Part shown: in pieces, positions 44,845-53,344 of the stretch | Position numbering within the stretch: the stretch's first letter is position 1 | Layout of the letters: each line of letters opens with the position of its first letter | Assembly: GCF_000420265.1 (NCBI RefSeq) | Contig: NZ_ATUP01000001.1 | Location: forward strand, 1,488,001-1,552,000 | From: Oceanicaulis alexandrii DSM 11625 | Lineage (GTDB): Bacteria > Pseudomonadota > Alphaproteobacteria > Caulobacterales > Maricaulaceae | Length of the DNA: 64,000 nt | Direction of reading: 5' to 3' | Notes under the pieces: generated by a model | Database searches by the model: none | Told to the model about the DNA's origin: nothing | Seen by the model: the letters and a program-made list of their open reading frames with translations, nothing else | Position numbers and translations under genes: made by a program

Positions 44845-47133
44845 ATGACTGACCGCCGCTCCCGTGTCGATGACGAAGAAGCCCTGAACTTCCACCGTTT
44901 CCCGAAGCCCGGAAAACTGGCGATGACCGCCACCAAGCCCATGGCGACCCAGCGTGATCTGTCGCTGGCCTACAGTCCGGGCGTGGCTGCGCCGGTCAAG
45001 GCGATCGCCGAGGATCCTGACCTCGCCTACGATTACACCTCCAAGGGCAATATGGTCGCCGTGATCTCCAACGGCACCGCCATTTTGGGCCTCGGCGATC
45101 TGGGCGCGATGGCGTCCAAGCCGGTGATGGAGGGCAAGTCGGTGCTCTTCAAGCGCTTTGCGGATGTGGATTCCATCGATATCGAGGTGGATGAAAACGA
45201 TCCCGAAGCCTTCATCGAATGCGTGCGCCGGTTCGGCGCCAGCTTTGGCGGCATCAATCTGGAAGACATCAAGGGTCCCGATTGCTTCATCATTGAAGAG
45301 AAGCTGCGCGAGCTTCTCGATATCCCGGTCTTTCATGATGACCAGCACGGCACGGCGATCATCTCCGCCGCCGGGATCATCAATGCATGCGAGCTGTCGG
45401 GTAAGGATATCAAGGCGCTGAAAGTCGTCGTGAACGGCGCCGGCGCCGCCGGCATCGCCGTGCTCGAATTGCTCAAGGCCATGGGCGTGCAGCACGACAA
45501 CGCGATCCTGTGCGATTCCAAGGGCGTCATCTTCAAGGGCCGCGACCACGGCATGAACCAGTGGAAATCCGCCCATGCCGCTGACACCGATGCGCGGACG
45601 CTGGATGAGGCGATGAACGGGGCGGACTGCTTCATCGGCCTGTCGGTCAAAGGCGCGGTGACCAAGGAGATGGTGCGCTCCATGGCCGCTGATCCGATCA
45701 TTTTCGCCATGGCGAACCCCGATCCCGAAATCACGCCCGAAGAAGTGCGCGAGGCGCGTTCGGACGCGATCATGGCCACGGGCCGGTCTGATTATCCCAA
45801 TCAGGTCAACAATGTGCTGGGCTTTCCCTATATCTTCCGCGGCGCGCTCGATGTTCGCGCGCGCACCATCAATGAAGAGATGAAGATCGCCGCCGCCAAG
45901 GCGCTGGCCGAGCTGGCGCGCGAAGACGTGCCGGACGAGGTCGCCGCCGCCTATCACGGCGCGCGCCCGACTTTCGGCAAGGAATACATCATCCCCGCCC
46001 CGTTTGATCCACGCCTGATCAGCCATGTGCCGCCCTATGTGGCGCAGGCGGCGATGGAGTCCGGCGTGGCGCGCAAGCCGATCTCGGATATGGAGCAATA
46101 CAAGGCGGCTCTGGCGCGCCGGCTCGATCCCACGGCGGCGATCCTGCAATCCATTCAGGATGATGTACGGGCGGGCGAGCGCAAGACGATCGTCTTCGCT
46201 GAAGGCGAGGAACCCTCCGTCATCCGCGCCGCCTACGCCTTCCAGAACCAGGGCCTTGGGGATGCGATCCTGATCGGCCGGGAAGAGACGGTTCACGCCA
46301 ATATGCGGCTTCTGGGGGTTCAGTCCGACGCCATTCGGATCGTCAATGCGCGCCTGTCTGACAAGAACGCCGACTATGCCGACTTCCTGTTCCATCGCCT
46401 GCAGCGTCAGGGTTATCTGCGCCGCGACGTGCAGCGCCTTGTGAACAATGACCGAAACGTCTTCGCCGCCTGCATGCTGGCGCTGGGCGATGCGCACGGC
46501 ATGGTCACTGGCGTCACGCGCAACTACGCTCAGGCGCTGGGTGATGTGAAACTGGTGCTCGACACGGCTGAAAATGAGCGCGTCATGGGGATGAGCCTGG
46601 TGCTGTCACGCGGACGCACGCTGTTTATCGCCGATACCAACGTCACTGAATTCCCGAGCCCTGAAGCGCTGGCGGACATTGCGGTGGAGACGGCGGCGGC
46701 GGCGAAACGCTTCGGCGTCACCCCGCGCGTGGCCTTCCTGTCGTACTCGACCTTCGGCAATCCGTCCGGCGACCGGGCCGACGCCATCCAGAAAGCGGTC
46801 AGCTATCTTGATGAGCGGGGCGTGGATTTTGAATACGAGGGTGAGATGAACGCCGATGTGGCGCTGGATCCTGACCATCGCAGGCTCTACCCGTTCTCGC
46901 GCCTCACCGGCCCGGCGAACGTGCTGGTCATGCCCGCCATTCACTCCGCCTCCATCGCCACCAAGATGATGCGCGCCGCAGGCGGCGCCACCGTTTTGGG
47001 GCCGATGCTGGTTGGGCTGGAAAAACCGGTGCAGATCGCGCGTCTGGGCGCCAGTGTGAACGACATTCTCACCCTCGCGGCGTTGGCCGCGCATGACCTC
47101 TCAGACGAGCGGGCGGAGAAGGCGGCGGAGTGA
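44845..47133 (+). CDS. maeB: NADP-type malic enzyme with phosphotransacetylase-like domain
   Basis: 762-aa MaeB-type enzyme that decarboxylates malate to pyruvate with NAD(P)H formation. The malic-enzyme half (about 1-430) has YSPGVAAPVKAI, HDDQHGTAIISAAGIINACE, VVNGAGAAGIAVLELLKAM and MANPDPEITPEE. The C-terminal half (about 440-762) is related to phosphate acetyltransferase (IVFAEGEEPSVIRAAYAFQN, FLSYSTFGNPSG); in this class it is usually regulatory rather than active. No clear ribosome site is seen before the ATG. Its stop directly abuts the stop of the convergent AmpG-like gene, with no room for a terminator. Confidence 0.95.
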   Translation: MTDRRSRVDDEEALNFHRFPKPGKLAMTATKPMATQRDLSLAYSPGVAAPVKAIAEDPDLAYDYTSKGNMVAVISNGTAILGLGDLGAMASKPVMEGKSVLFKRFADVDSIDIEVDENDPEAFIECVRRFGASFGGINLEDIKGPDCFIIEEKLRELLDIPVFHDDQHGTAIISAAGIINACELSGKDIKALKVVVNGAGAAGIAVLELLKAMGVQHDNAILCDSKGVIFKGRDHGMNQWKSAHAADTDARTLDEAMNGADCFIGLSVKGAVTKEMVRSMAADPIIFAMANPDPEITPEEVREARSDAIMATGRSDYPNQVNNVLGFPYIFRGALDVRARTINEEMKIAAAKALAELAREDVPDEVAAAYHGARPTFGKEYIIPAPFDPRLISHVPPYVAQAAMESGVARKPISDMEQYKAALARRLDPTAAILQSIQDDVRAGERKTIVFAEGEEPSVIRAAYAFQNQGLGDAILIGREETVHANMRLLGVQSDAIRIVNARLSDKNADYADFLFHRLQRQGYLRRDVQRLVNNDRNVFAACMLALGDAHGMVTGVTRNYAQALGDVKLVLDTAENERVMGMSLVLSRGRTLFIADTNVTEFPSPEALADIAVETAAAAKRFGVTPRVAFLSYSTFGNPSGDRADAIQKAVSYLDERGVDFEYEGEMNADVALDPDHRRLYPFSRLTGPANVLVMPAIHSASIATKMMRAAGGATVLGPMLVGLEKPVQIARLGASVNDILTLAALAAHDLSDERAEKAAE

Positions 47134-48498
47134 TTACTCCGCCTTTTCGCCCTCGGCGGCGTTGTCGGCGGTGCGGCGTTCGGCGAATTTGAACTGTCCC
47201 TTCGCCGCCGTCGGCCCCCATCCCAGCACCAGTCCCAGCAATACGGCGGCGGGCACGGTCCAGCCCGCGGTCAGGATGAAGAACCACACCCAGCCCACCT
47301 GATCAGCGAGCACGCCGGAAAAGCCCGCCATGAATTTGGGCAAGAGGGCGTAAAAGGAACTCAGGAGCGCGTACTGGGTGGCGGCGTTCTCCGGGTCCAC
47401 AAGGCTCGAAAGGTAGGCGATGAACACCGTCGTGACGAACCCGCCCGCCAGGTTGTCGCCGACCACCGCAATCGTCAGCTTGCCCAGATCGTCAGGCCCC
47501 GCAGTGGCCGCCAACCACGCATAGGCGCCATTGGTGATCAGGGTGATCACCAGACCGATCACCAGCGCCCGCATCATGCCGAAGCGCAGGCTGGCCAGAC
47601 CGCCGAGGAACAAGCCTGTCATGGTAGCGATCAGGCCCGGCCCGCCTTGAATGCCGCCTACGGCGTCACGTGCGAAACCCAGATCGGAATAGAGCGGCGC
47701 CGCCATCACCCCCATGGTGAAATCACTGATCCGATAAAGCGTCACCAGCAACAACACCGGCAAAAGCCACCAGCCGAGCCGCCCCATGAATTGTTTGAAC
47801 GGGTCGACCACCGCCTTGACGATTTTCGTTGGCAGGGACCCGGTCAGGGCATGCTTGTACGTCCCCGTCGCGGGTTCTTTCATCAAGAAGACCAGGCCCG
47901 CAGACAGCGCCATGGCTGCGGCCATGGCCAGGAAGGACCAGTCCCAGTCCGCCCATTCGGAGATCGCGAGCCCGAGCCCCGAGGTCATGTAGGCGACGCG
48001 GTAGCCCAGCGAATAGGCGGCGGCCATATTGGCCTGCATGTCATTGGGCGCGCTTTCAATGCGCCAGGCGTCGATGGCTACATCCAGCGTGGCGCTGGAA
48101 TAGGCGAGCAGGAAGGCCGCGATCGCCACGGGCGCGAGGCCTTGTGTCGGATCGGTCTGGGAGATGATCACCAGAGCGATGACCGTGCCGGAAATGGCGG
48201 TGACGATCCAGGATCGGCGCGGCCCCAGAAGTTTGGCGAGGAATGGAATCTGCACCCGGTCAATGATCGGAGCCCAGAGGAATTTGAGGGTGTAGGACAG
48301 CGTCACCCAGTAGAAAAACCCGATGGTGGAGCGTTCGATCCCGGCGTCGCGCAGCCAGTAGGACAGCTTCTGGAACACCATGTAGAGCGGCAGGCCGGAG
48401 GCGAAGCCCAGCACGATCATCGAGAGCATGACCGGGGTGAAATACACCCGCACGGTTTGCGCCCAGCTGCGCGCGGGCGGGTCTGTTTGCACGGTCAT
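47134..48498 (-). CDS. ampG: AmpG-type MFS muropeptide transporter
   Basis: 454-aa MFS permease with about 12-14 helices, of the group importing anhydro-muropeptides for peptidoglycan recycling. Family-like segments are VLGFASGLPLYMVFQKLSYW, KFLWAPIIDRVQIPFLAKLL, LGPRRSWIVTAI, SSATLDVAIDAWRIE and NMAAAYSLGYRVAYMTSGLG. It starts 19 nt after the histidine kinase gene. The order is comM, kinase, ampG. Specificity cannot be read from sequence, but the AmpG N-terminal pattern is strong. Its tail is charged (FKFAERRTADNAAEGEKAE). Confidence 0.85.
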   Translation of the reverse strand: MTVQTDPPARSWAQTVRVYFTPVMLSMIVLGFASGLPLYMVFQKLSYWLRDAGIERSTIGFFYWVTLSYTLKFLWAPIIDRVQIPFLAKLLGPRRSWIVTAISGTVIALVIISQTDPTQGLAPVAIAAFLLAYSSATLDVAIDAWRIESAPNDMQANMAAAYSLGYRVAYMTSGLGLAISEWADWDWSFLAMAAAMALSAGLVFLMKEPATGTYKHALTGSLPTKIVKAVVDPFKQFMGRLGWWLLPVLLLVTLYRISDFTMGVMAAPLYSDLGFARDAVGGIQGGPGLIATMTGLFLGGLASLRFGMMRALVIGLVITLITNGAYAWLAATAGPDDLGKLTIAVVGDNLAGGFVTTVFIAYLSSLVDPENAATQYALLSSFYALLPKFMAGFSGVLADQVGWVWFFILTAGWTVPAAVLLGLVLGWGPTAAKGQFKFAERRTADNAAEGEKAE

Positions 48499-48517
48499 GA
48501 TGATCCCTCGTCTGGTG

Positions 48518-50362
48518 CTAACCGAAACTGGCCCGGTTTTGCGGGGCGCACAAGCCGGTGAGGATCTCGATCAGGGCCTGGGGCTGCAAGGGCTTAGTCA
48601 GGAACGCGTCCATGCCGGCGGTCAGACAGGCTTCGCGGTCGTCTTCTGTGGCGTTCGCGGTCAGCGCGATCAAGGGCAGCGCCGCGACCGGGCTCTTGAG
48701 ACTGCGAATGGCGGCGGCGGCGTCCAGCCCGCCCATTTCAGGCATGCGCATATCGAGGAGCGCGGCGTCAAACTGGCCACCCGCGACGGCTTCCAATGCG
48801 GCGCGGCCCGTATCGACCACCGCGACCACCGCGCCCAGACGGGTCAGAACCGTACGCGCGATCATGGCGTTCACCGGGTCGTCTTCGGCCACCAGAATAT
48901 TGAGCCCATCCAGCGCGCGATCGGGCACGCTGGGAGCGGGAGGTTCTTCGGGTTCGATCTCAAGCCCTTGGGCGTAAGCGGCCAGCGAGCTGAGCCGGAC
49001 CGGCGAGACCAGCCAGCCATCAATGCCGGGCGGACCGTCCTTGTGGGTGAAGCGGTCCTTGGTGCGCGGTTCGGCCAGCACCAGAATGCGCAGATCCGGC
49101 GCCAGCGACTTGAGCGCGGGGGCCTGGTCGGCCCAGTCCGCATCCAGGATCAAGGTGGCGGCGTCCTCGGTCTGGGTCACCAGATCGGAAATGGCGTAGA
49201 CCGATGCTGTCTCAAGCGCCTGTCCGCCCAGGGCCTGCGCTTTCAAGGACAGCGCTTCGCGGCGAATGTCGGAGGGCGAGGCGATGATGATGGTGCGGTC
49301 CGCCAGCGGGCGTTCGGTCGGCGGCGGCGACACGGCGGGGGCCGGAAAGCGCGTCCAGAACACCGCGCCCTGGCCGGGTTCGGAACTGACCCCCACATCG
49401 CCTTCCATGGCCTCGGTCAGGCGCTTGACCATGGCCAGGCCCAGCCCGGCGCCAGGGGTGGCGTTATGCTCCGCCGCGCCGCGCTCGAAATGCTTGAACA
49501 GGCTGGATTGATCGTTCTTGGCTATGCCGGGGCCGGTATCCTTGAACGCGAGGCTCAGCTCGCCTCCATGATAGCTCGCCTGCACCAGAACGCCTCCGGT
49601 TTCGGTGAACTTCACGGCGTTGCCGCCCAGATTGAACAGGATCTGCCGCAAGCGGGCGGGGTCGGCGCGAATTTCAGCGGGCACGTCAGCGCTGATGGCG
49701 TGGGCGAGCGCCAGCCCTTTTTCCGCCGCGCGGGTCGAGAGGATTTCGCACGCATCTTCGATCAGGCTGCGCAAATCGACCGGTTCGGCCCGCAAGGTGA
49801 GGCGTCCCGCCTCCAGCCGTGACAGGTCCAGAATATCGTCGATCAGGTTCAGCGCATGCTGGGCGCTCGAGCGCACCGCTTCCAGGTAAGCGGCCTGGTC
49901 GGGATGAAGGCCGCTGTCTTTCAAAAGCGCTGCGGCGCCCAGCGCGCCCGATAGGGGCGTGCGCAATTCATGGGTGACCGAGGCGAAGAACACGGACTTG
50001 CCCGCCGCGGCTTCGCTGGCCTCGGCGCGTTCGCGGCGTTCGTCGCTGACATCGCGTCCAATGGCGACGGTGCCGCCAGTCTCAAGCGTGGTTTCCGACC
50101 ATTCAATCCAGGCCGCTCCGGCCCGTGTGCGCATCGCGGCGTCATACCGCCGGGCCTGGCCTGACGAGCTGAGCGCGGGGGCCACGGCGAACCAGCGCCC
50201 GATCCAGTCCGAACGCGTGCCGCCAAACGCATTGAGAAAGGCGGTGTTGACCTCGGTCACACGTCCCGAGGCGTCCCGGGCAAGCACGAGCTCCGCCATC
50301 GCGTCCAGAAGACTGCGCTGAGCGGTCGTATCTTCGGCGGCGGGGTCCCATTCACGCGTCAT
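48518..50362 (-). CDS. hybrid sensor histidine kinase (PAS-HisKA-HATPase-REC-REC)
   Basis: 614-aa soluble hybrid kinase; no membrane segment is visible. A PAS domain (about 12-105, DAMAELVLARDASGRVTEVN) precedes HisKA with His131 (FFASVTHELRTPLSGALGAA). The HATPase boxes are NLGGNAVKFTETGG, FKDTGPGIAKND and GAGLGLAMVKRL. A degenerate receiver-like domain (about 360-475, IIIASPSDIRREALSLKAQA) lacks a clear phosphoacceptor. A true receiver with Asp537 (ALLDMRMPEM) ends the protein. The ATG at 50362 has AAGG upstream. It sits between comM and ampG. The stimulus is unknown and no partner regulator gene is adjacent. Confidence 0.9.
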   Translation of the reverse strand: MTREWDPAAEDTTAQRSLLDAMAELVLARDASGRVTEVNTAFLNAFGGTRSDWIGRWFAVAPALSSSGQARRYDAAMRTRAGAAWIEWSETTLETGGTVAIGRDVSDERRERAEASEAAAGKSVFFASVTHELRTPLSGALGAAALLKDSGLHPDQAAYLEAVRSSAQHALNLIDDILDLSRLEAGRLTLRAEPVDLRSLIEDACEILSTRAAEKGLALAHAISADVPAEIRADPARLRQILFNLGGNAVKFTETGGVLVQASYHGGELSLAFKDTGPGIAKNDQSSLFKHFERGAAEHNATPGAGLGLAMVKRLTEAMEGDVGVSSEPGQGAVFWTRFPAPAVSPPPTERPLADRTIIIASPSDIRREALSLKAQALGGQALETASVYAISDLVTQTEDAATLILDADWADQAPALKSLAPDLRILVLAEPRTKDRFTHKDGPPGIDGWLVSPVRLSSLAAYAQGLEIEPEEPPAPSVPDRALDGLNILVAEDDPVNAMIARTVLTRLGAVVAVVDTGRAALEAVAGGQFDAALLDMRMPEMGGLDAAAAIRSLKSPVAALPLIALTANATEDDREACLTAGMDAFLTKPLQPQALIEILTGLCAPQNRASFG

Positions 50363-50385
50363 GAACCTTGTGTACGCGCCGCGCG

Positions 50386-51939
50386 TTAACGAAGCGTCGA
50401 AAGCGACGCCGATCCTTTCATGGCGGCGGGAGTGGAGACCGCCTGCCCTTGCGAAGCGGCGCGGCGGGCGCTCAGCGCTTCGGCCACATGGATGCGCCGC
50501 ACCTGTTCGGATTGATCCAGGTCCGCCAGGGTGCGCGCCACCCGCAAAACACGGTGATAGCCGCGGGCGGTCAGCCCCATCGCCTCGCACGCGCGTAACA
50601 GGAGCGCGCGCCCCGGTTCGTCAGGGCTGGTGTGCCGGTCAAAGGCTTCGCCGCTGAGATGAGCGTTCAGCGCGCCGCGTTCGTTCTGGATGGCGCGGGC
50701 TGCGGCCACGCGCGCCGCAGCCTCCGCCGTGCCTTCAGGGGCGGGGGGCAAAGCTAGATCCGCCGGCGTCACGGGCGGAATGTCGATCTGCAGGTCGATC
50801 CGGTCCATCATCGGGCCAGATACGCGGGCCTGATAGCCTTGGGCGCATTTGGGGCCGCGGGCGCAGGCCTGCCCGTTTTCGCCCGCCCAGCCGCAGCGGC
50901 AGGGATTCATCGCTGCGATCAGTTGGAAACGGGCGGGATAGGTGATGCGGGCGTTGGCGCGCGCCACGGCGATTTCGCCGGTTTCCAGAGGTTGGCGCAG
51001 GCTGTCGAGCACCTGAGGGTGAAATTCGGGCAATTCGTCCAGGAACAGAACGCCGTGATGCGCCAGGGACGCTTCGCCAGGCCGGATGCGCGTGCCGCCG
51101 CCCACCATCGCCGCCATGGAGGCGGAATGATGCGGCGCGCGAAACGGGCGATTACGCGACAGGCGCCCCCGATCAAGCAGGCCCGCCACCGATTGCACCA
51201 TCGACACTTCCAGCAGTTCTGACGAGGTGAGCGGTGGCAGAAGGCCGGGCGCGCGGGAGGCCAGCATGGATTTGCCAGCGCCGGGCGGGCCGACCATGAG
51301 AAGATTGTGCCCGCCCGCCGCAGCGACTTCCAGCGCGCGCTTGGCGGTTTCCTGTCCGCGAACTTCACGGAGATCCCGGCACGGATCAGCTTCGATCAGA
51401 TCACCGGGCGCTGGCCGGGACAGCACCTGTCCGCCCTTGAAATGATTGACCAGCTGGATGAGCGAGGCGGGCGCCAGGATAGGCAGCTCGCCGCCGGCCC
51501 AGGCGGCTTCCGGCCCGCAGCTTTCAGGGCATATGAAACCCAGATCCTTTTCTTGCGCCAGCATGGCGGCGGGGAGTGCGCCCGGCGAGGGCGACAATCC
51601 GCCATCGAGCCCCAGCTCGCCCATCACCAGATGCTCGGCCAGCATATCCACGGGCAACACGCCCATGGCGGCCATCAGGCCCAACGCGATCGGCAGGTCG
51701 TAATGGGCGCCTTCTTTGGGGCGGTCGGCGGGGGCGAGATTGACGATCAGGCGCTTGGACGGCAGCGACAAACCGACGGCGGCGAATGCGGCGCGAACCC
51801 GTTCACGGCTTTCTGCGACCGCCTTGTCGGCCAAGCCTACGATCATGAAGTTGGGCATGCCGCCGGCTATCTGGACCTGAACGTCCACCAGCCGCGCCTG
51901 GGCGCCGTCGAAAGCGGCGGAGTATGTGCGAATGCCCAT
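50386..51939 (-). CDS. comM: ComM/YifB family Mg-chelatase-like AAA+ ATPase
   Basis: 517-aa AAA+ helicase family that supports branch migration during natural transformation in other bacteria. The N-terminal Lon-protease-like domain (RTYSAAFDGAQARLVDVQVQ) is followed by the ATPase with Walker A GPPGAGKSM, Walker B GVLFLDELPEF, and sensor TYPARFQLIAAMNPCRCGW. The family cysteines follow (CARGPKC), then the C-terminal helical domain (LTARGYHRVLRVARTLADLD). The ATG at 51939 has GAGGGCG upstream; a further ATG at 51954 is possible. It precedes the hybrid kinase by 23 nt. The upstream region holds a DnaA box and GGAACA repeats. Confidence 0.93.
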   Translation of the reverse strand: MGIRTYSAAFDGAQARLVDVQVQIAGGMPNFMIVGLADKAVAESRERVRAAFAAVGLSLPSKRLIVNLAPADRPKEGAHYDLPIALGLMAAMGVLPVDMLAEHLVMGELGLDGGLSPSPGALPAAMLAQEKDLGFICPESCGPEAAWAGGELPILAPASLIQLVNHFKGGQVLSRPAPGDLIEADPCRDLREVRGQETAKRALEVAAAGGHNLLMVGPPGAGKSMLASRAPGLLPPLTSSELLEVSMVQSVAGLLDRGRLSRNRPFRAPHHSASMAAMVGGGTRIRPGEASLAHHGVLFLDELPEFHPQVLDSLRQPLETGEIAVARANARITYPARFQLIAAMNPCRCGWAGENGQACARGPKCAQGYQARVSGPMMDRIDLQIDIPPVTPADLALPPAPEGTAEAAARVAAARAIQNERGALNAHLSGEAFDRHTSPDEPGRALLLRACEAMGLTARGYHRVLRVARTLADLDQSEQVRRIHVAEALSARRAASQGQAVSTPAAMKGSASLSTLR

Positions 51940-51954
51940 GGCGCCCTCATTCAA

Positions 51955-52140
51955 TGAATCTGATTACTCAAACAACACGGTTAACGCGAGTTATCCACAA
52001 TACGCGGAACAGAGATGTTCAAAACAGGAACATTAATAGAATAAGTGACGATTAGGGGTCAACCTATAGGAGAATTTTTTTCTATGTGACGCGTTTCAGG
52101 CTGGCTTTGCAACCCAAACCTTAATCACTTCCAGGCCCGC
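51955..52140. promoter_or_regulatory. comM upstream region with DnaA box and GGAACA repeats
   Basis: AT-rich 186-bp gap, unusual for this window. It contains a perfect DnaA box TTATCCACA (51991-51999). It also holds GGAACA (52006-52011), TGTTC in inverted orientation (52016-52020) and a second GGAACA (52027-52032). GTTAAC lies just before the DnaA box. No gene is seen in it. It is the presumed control region of comM. Confidence 0.5.
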
Positions 52141-52749
52141 TCAAGCCTCGGGATCAGCAGACAGATCACAGGCCTGCGCCTGTTGCGCGCCGCGCGCAGG
52201 CAAGTTGGGCGTGACGTCGGGGGCCCGTGTGAGAACCACCACACGCTCAACACCCTCCACCAGCGCAGCGTGGGCGGCGGCGCGATCACTTTCCGCAGAG
52301 CTGCGCGCGAAGCCCAGCAGATAGACGACGCCGGAGTGAGTTTCGATATTGAAGTTGAGGCTGCGAATGGCGCTGTCGGACGCGAGTCGCGAGCGCACTT
52401 GCTGGGTGATCCAGCCGTCTCGTGTGGCGTTTGTAAGGCCGCGTCGCCCGCCCAGTTCGATCTGATTGGAGACCGAGCGGACGCTCTGAACGGACCAGGC
52501 GAGGCATTCAGCATACACCCGGTCTTCAGCGCGCGGTGCGCGTCCGGTCAATAACGCGACGCCTTCAGTGATCTCCACGTCCACGCCGTTGAGCGCATAG
52601 CCCTCGGCGCGCAGCATGGCCGATTTGAGCGACACGGAGGCGTTGAAATCATCAACCTGCCGTCCCACCGAACGCCCGGGTTGAAACGCCGCACAGCTGG
52701 TCAGGACCACAGTCGCAAGAACAAGAAGGACAATTCGGATCACGGTCAT
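52141..52749 (-). CDS. BON-domain outer-membrane lipoprotein (DolP/OsmY-like)
   Basis: 202-aa lipoprotein with two BON domains, a fold that contacts anionic phospholipid and supports outer-membrane integrity. The signal MTVIRIVLLVLATVVLTSC ends in a lipobox (Cys19). BON1 covers about 40-115 (LKSAMLRAEGYALNGVDVEI, EGVALLTGRAPRAEDRVYAE) and BON2 about 118-180 (TQQVRSRLASDSAIRSLNFN, HSGVVYLLGFARSSAESDRA). Its place beside yraN and near an LppC/LpoA-like gene is the usual neighbourhood of DolP (YraP). A CtrA-like box lies upstream at 52812-52826. An in-frame TTG at 52785 is an unlikely start. Confidence 0.88.
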   Translation of the reverse strand: MTVIRIVLLVLATVVLTSCAAFQPGRSVGRQVDDFNASVSLKSAMLRAEGYALNGVDVEITEGVALLTGRAPRAEDRVYAECLAWSVQSVRSVSNQIELGGRRGLTNATRDGWITQQVRSRLASDSAIRSLNFNIETHSGVVYLLGFARSSAESDRAAAHAALVEGVERVVVLTRAPDVTPNLPARGAQQAQACDLSADPEA

Positions 52750-52811
52750 GAGATTTGTCTTTCTGTGGGAGACGGAGACGGTCAATTTATCCCCGGGACG
52801 TGAGAATTGGG

Positions 52812-52826
52812 TTAACCGAGCGTTAC
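52812..52826 (-). promoter_or_regulatory. CtrA-like box upstream of BON lipoprotein
   Basis: TTAA-N7-TTAC, 63-77 bp before the start at 52749, inside the 3' flank of yraN. Near-match to the TTAA-N7-TTAA consensus; binding not shown. Confidence 0.3.
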
Positions 52827-52846
52827 CGCTTCAGCTTTTGTCCCGA

Positions 52847-53257
52847 TCAGATCAGTCCGACCAGATCCTCAGTCTCGATCATGAAGGCGCCTTTTATATG
52901 GCGCGGCCAACCGTGTTCGGGCCAGGCGATGACGTCAAAACGCGGCTGCAGGGCCGCCAGAGCGTCATGACGGCTGCGCCACAGGGCGGCGGCGCGGATC
53001 AGCCGGCGTTTCTGAGAGGTTGTGACGGCGGTCAGCGCATCGTCAAGACTGACCCGATGTTTGACCTCGATAAAGGCCAGAACCGGTCCGCGGCGCGCGA
53101 CCAGATCAAGCTCGCCGACCCCGGTTCGCGCCCGCTGATCTAGGATGCGCCACCCTCTGAGCTGCAGCCAGAGCGCACTGAGCGCTTCGCTGCGCCGACC
53201 TCGACGTTCCGCGTTGCGTCGGGCTTGTGTCATGACCGCGTCACCCGCTGCGCGCAT
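52847..53257 (-). CDS. yraN: YraN/UPF0102 nuclease-fold protein
   Basis: 136-aa restriction-endonuclease-fold protein of UPF0102, function uncertain. The family core is present: RNAERRGRRSEALSALWLQL, RGWRILDQRARTGVGELDLV and AFIEVKHRVSLDDALTAVTT. The nuclease-type acids are E-L-D-L-V and E-V-K. The C-terminus FDVIAWPEHGWPRHIKGAF is also typical. The ATG at 53257 has AGGGG upstream; an internal ATG at 53233 is an alternative. It is divergent from the LppC-like gene with 87 bp between. The rsmI gene that usually sits between these two is absent. Confidence 0.9.
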   Translation of the reverse strand: MRAAGDAVMTQARRNAERRGRRSEALSALWLQLRGWRILDQRARTGVGELDLVARRGPVLAFIEVKHRVSLDDALTAVTTSQKRRLIRAAALWRSRHDALAALQPRFDVIAWPEHGWPRHIKGAFMIETEDLVGLI

Positions 53258-53344
53258 GCTTGCCCCTGACGCAGCCGGGGGTTAGCTTCGGCGCGGACAA
53301 AGGCGGCGCCGCACTGCGCCGGTCGGGGGGAAGAGGTGGCCGTC

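Noticed and set aside
44668-46497. 609-codon open frame opposite the malic enzyme gene
   Set aside because: Antisense to a conserved gene, composition of a non-coding frame, no recognisable product.
52006-52031. LexA SOS box upstream of comM
   Set aside because: The GAAC half-sites are spaced 21 bp in direct orientation or are inverted; the alphaproteobacterial site needs direct GAAC or GTTC repeats 7 bp apart.
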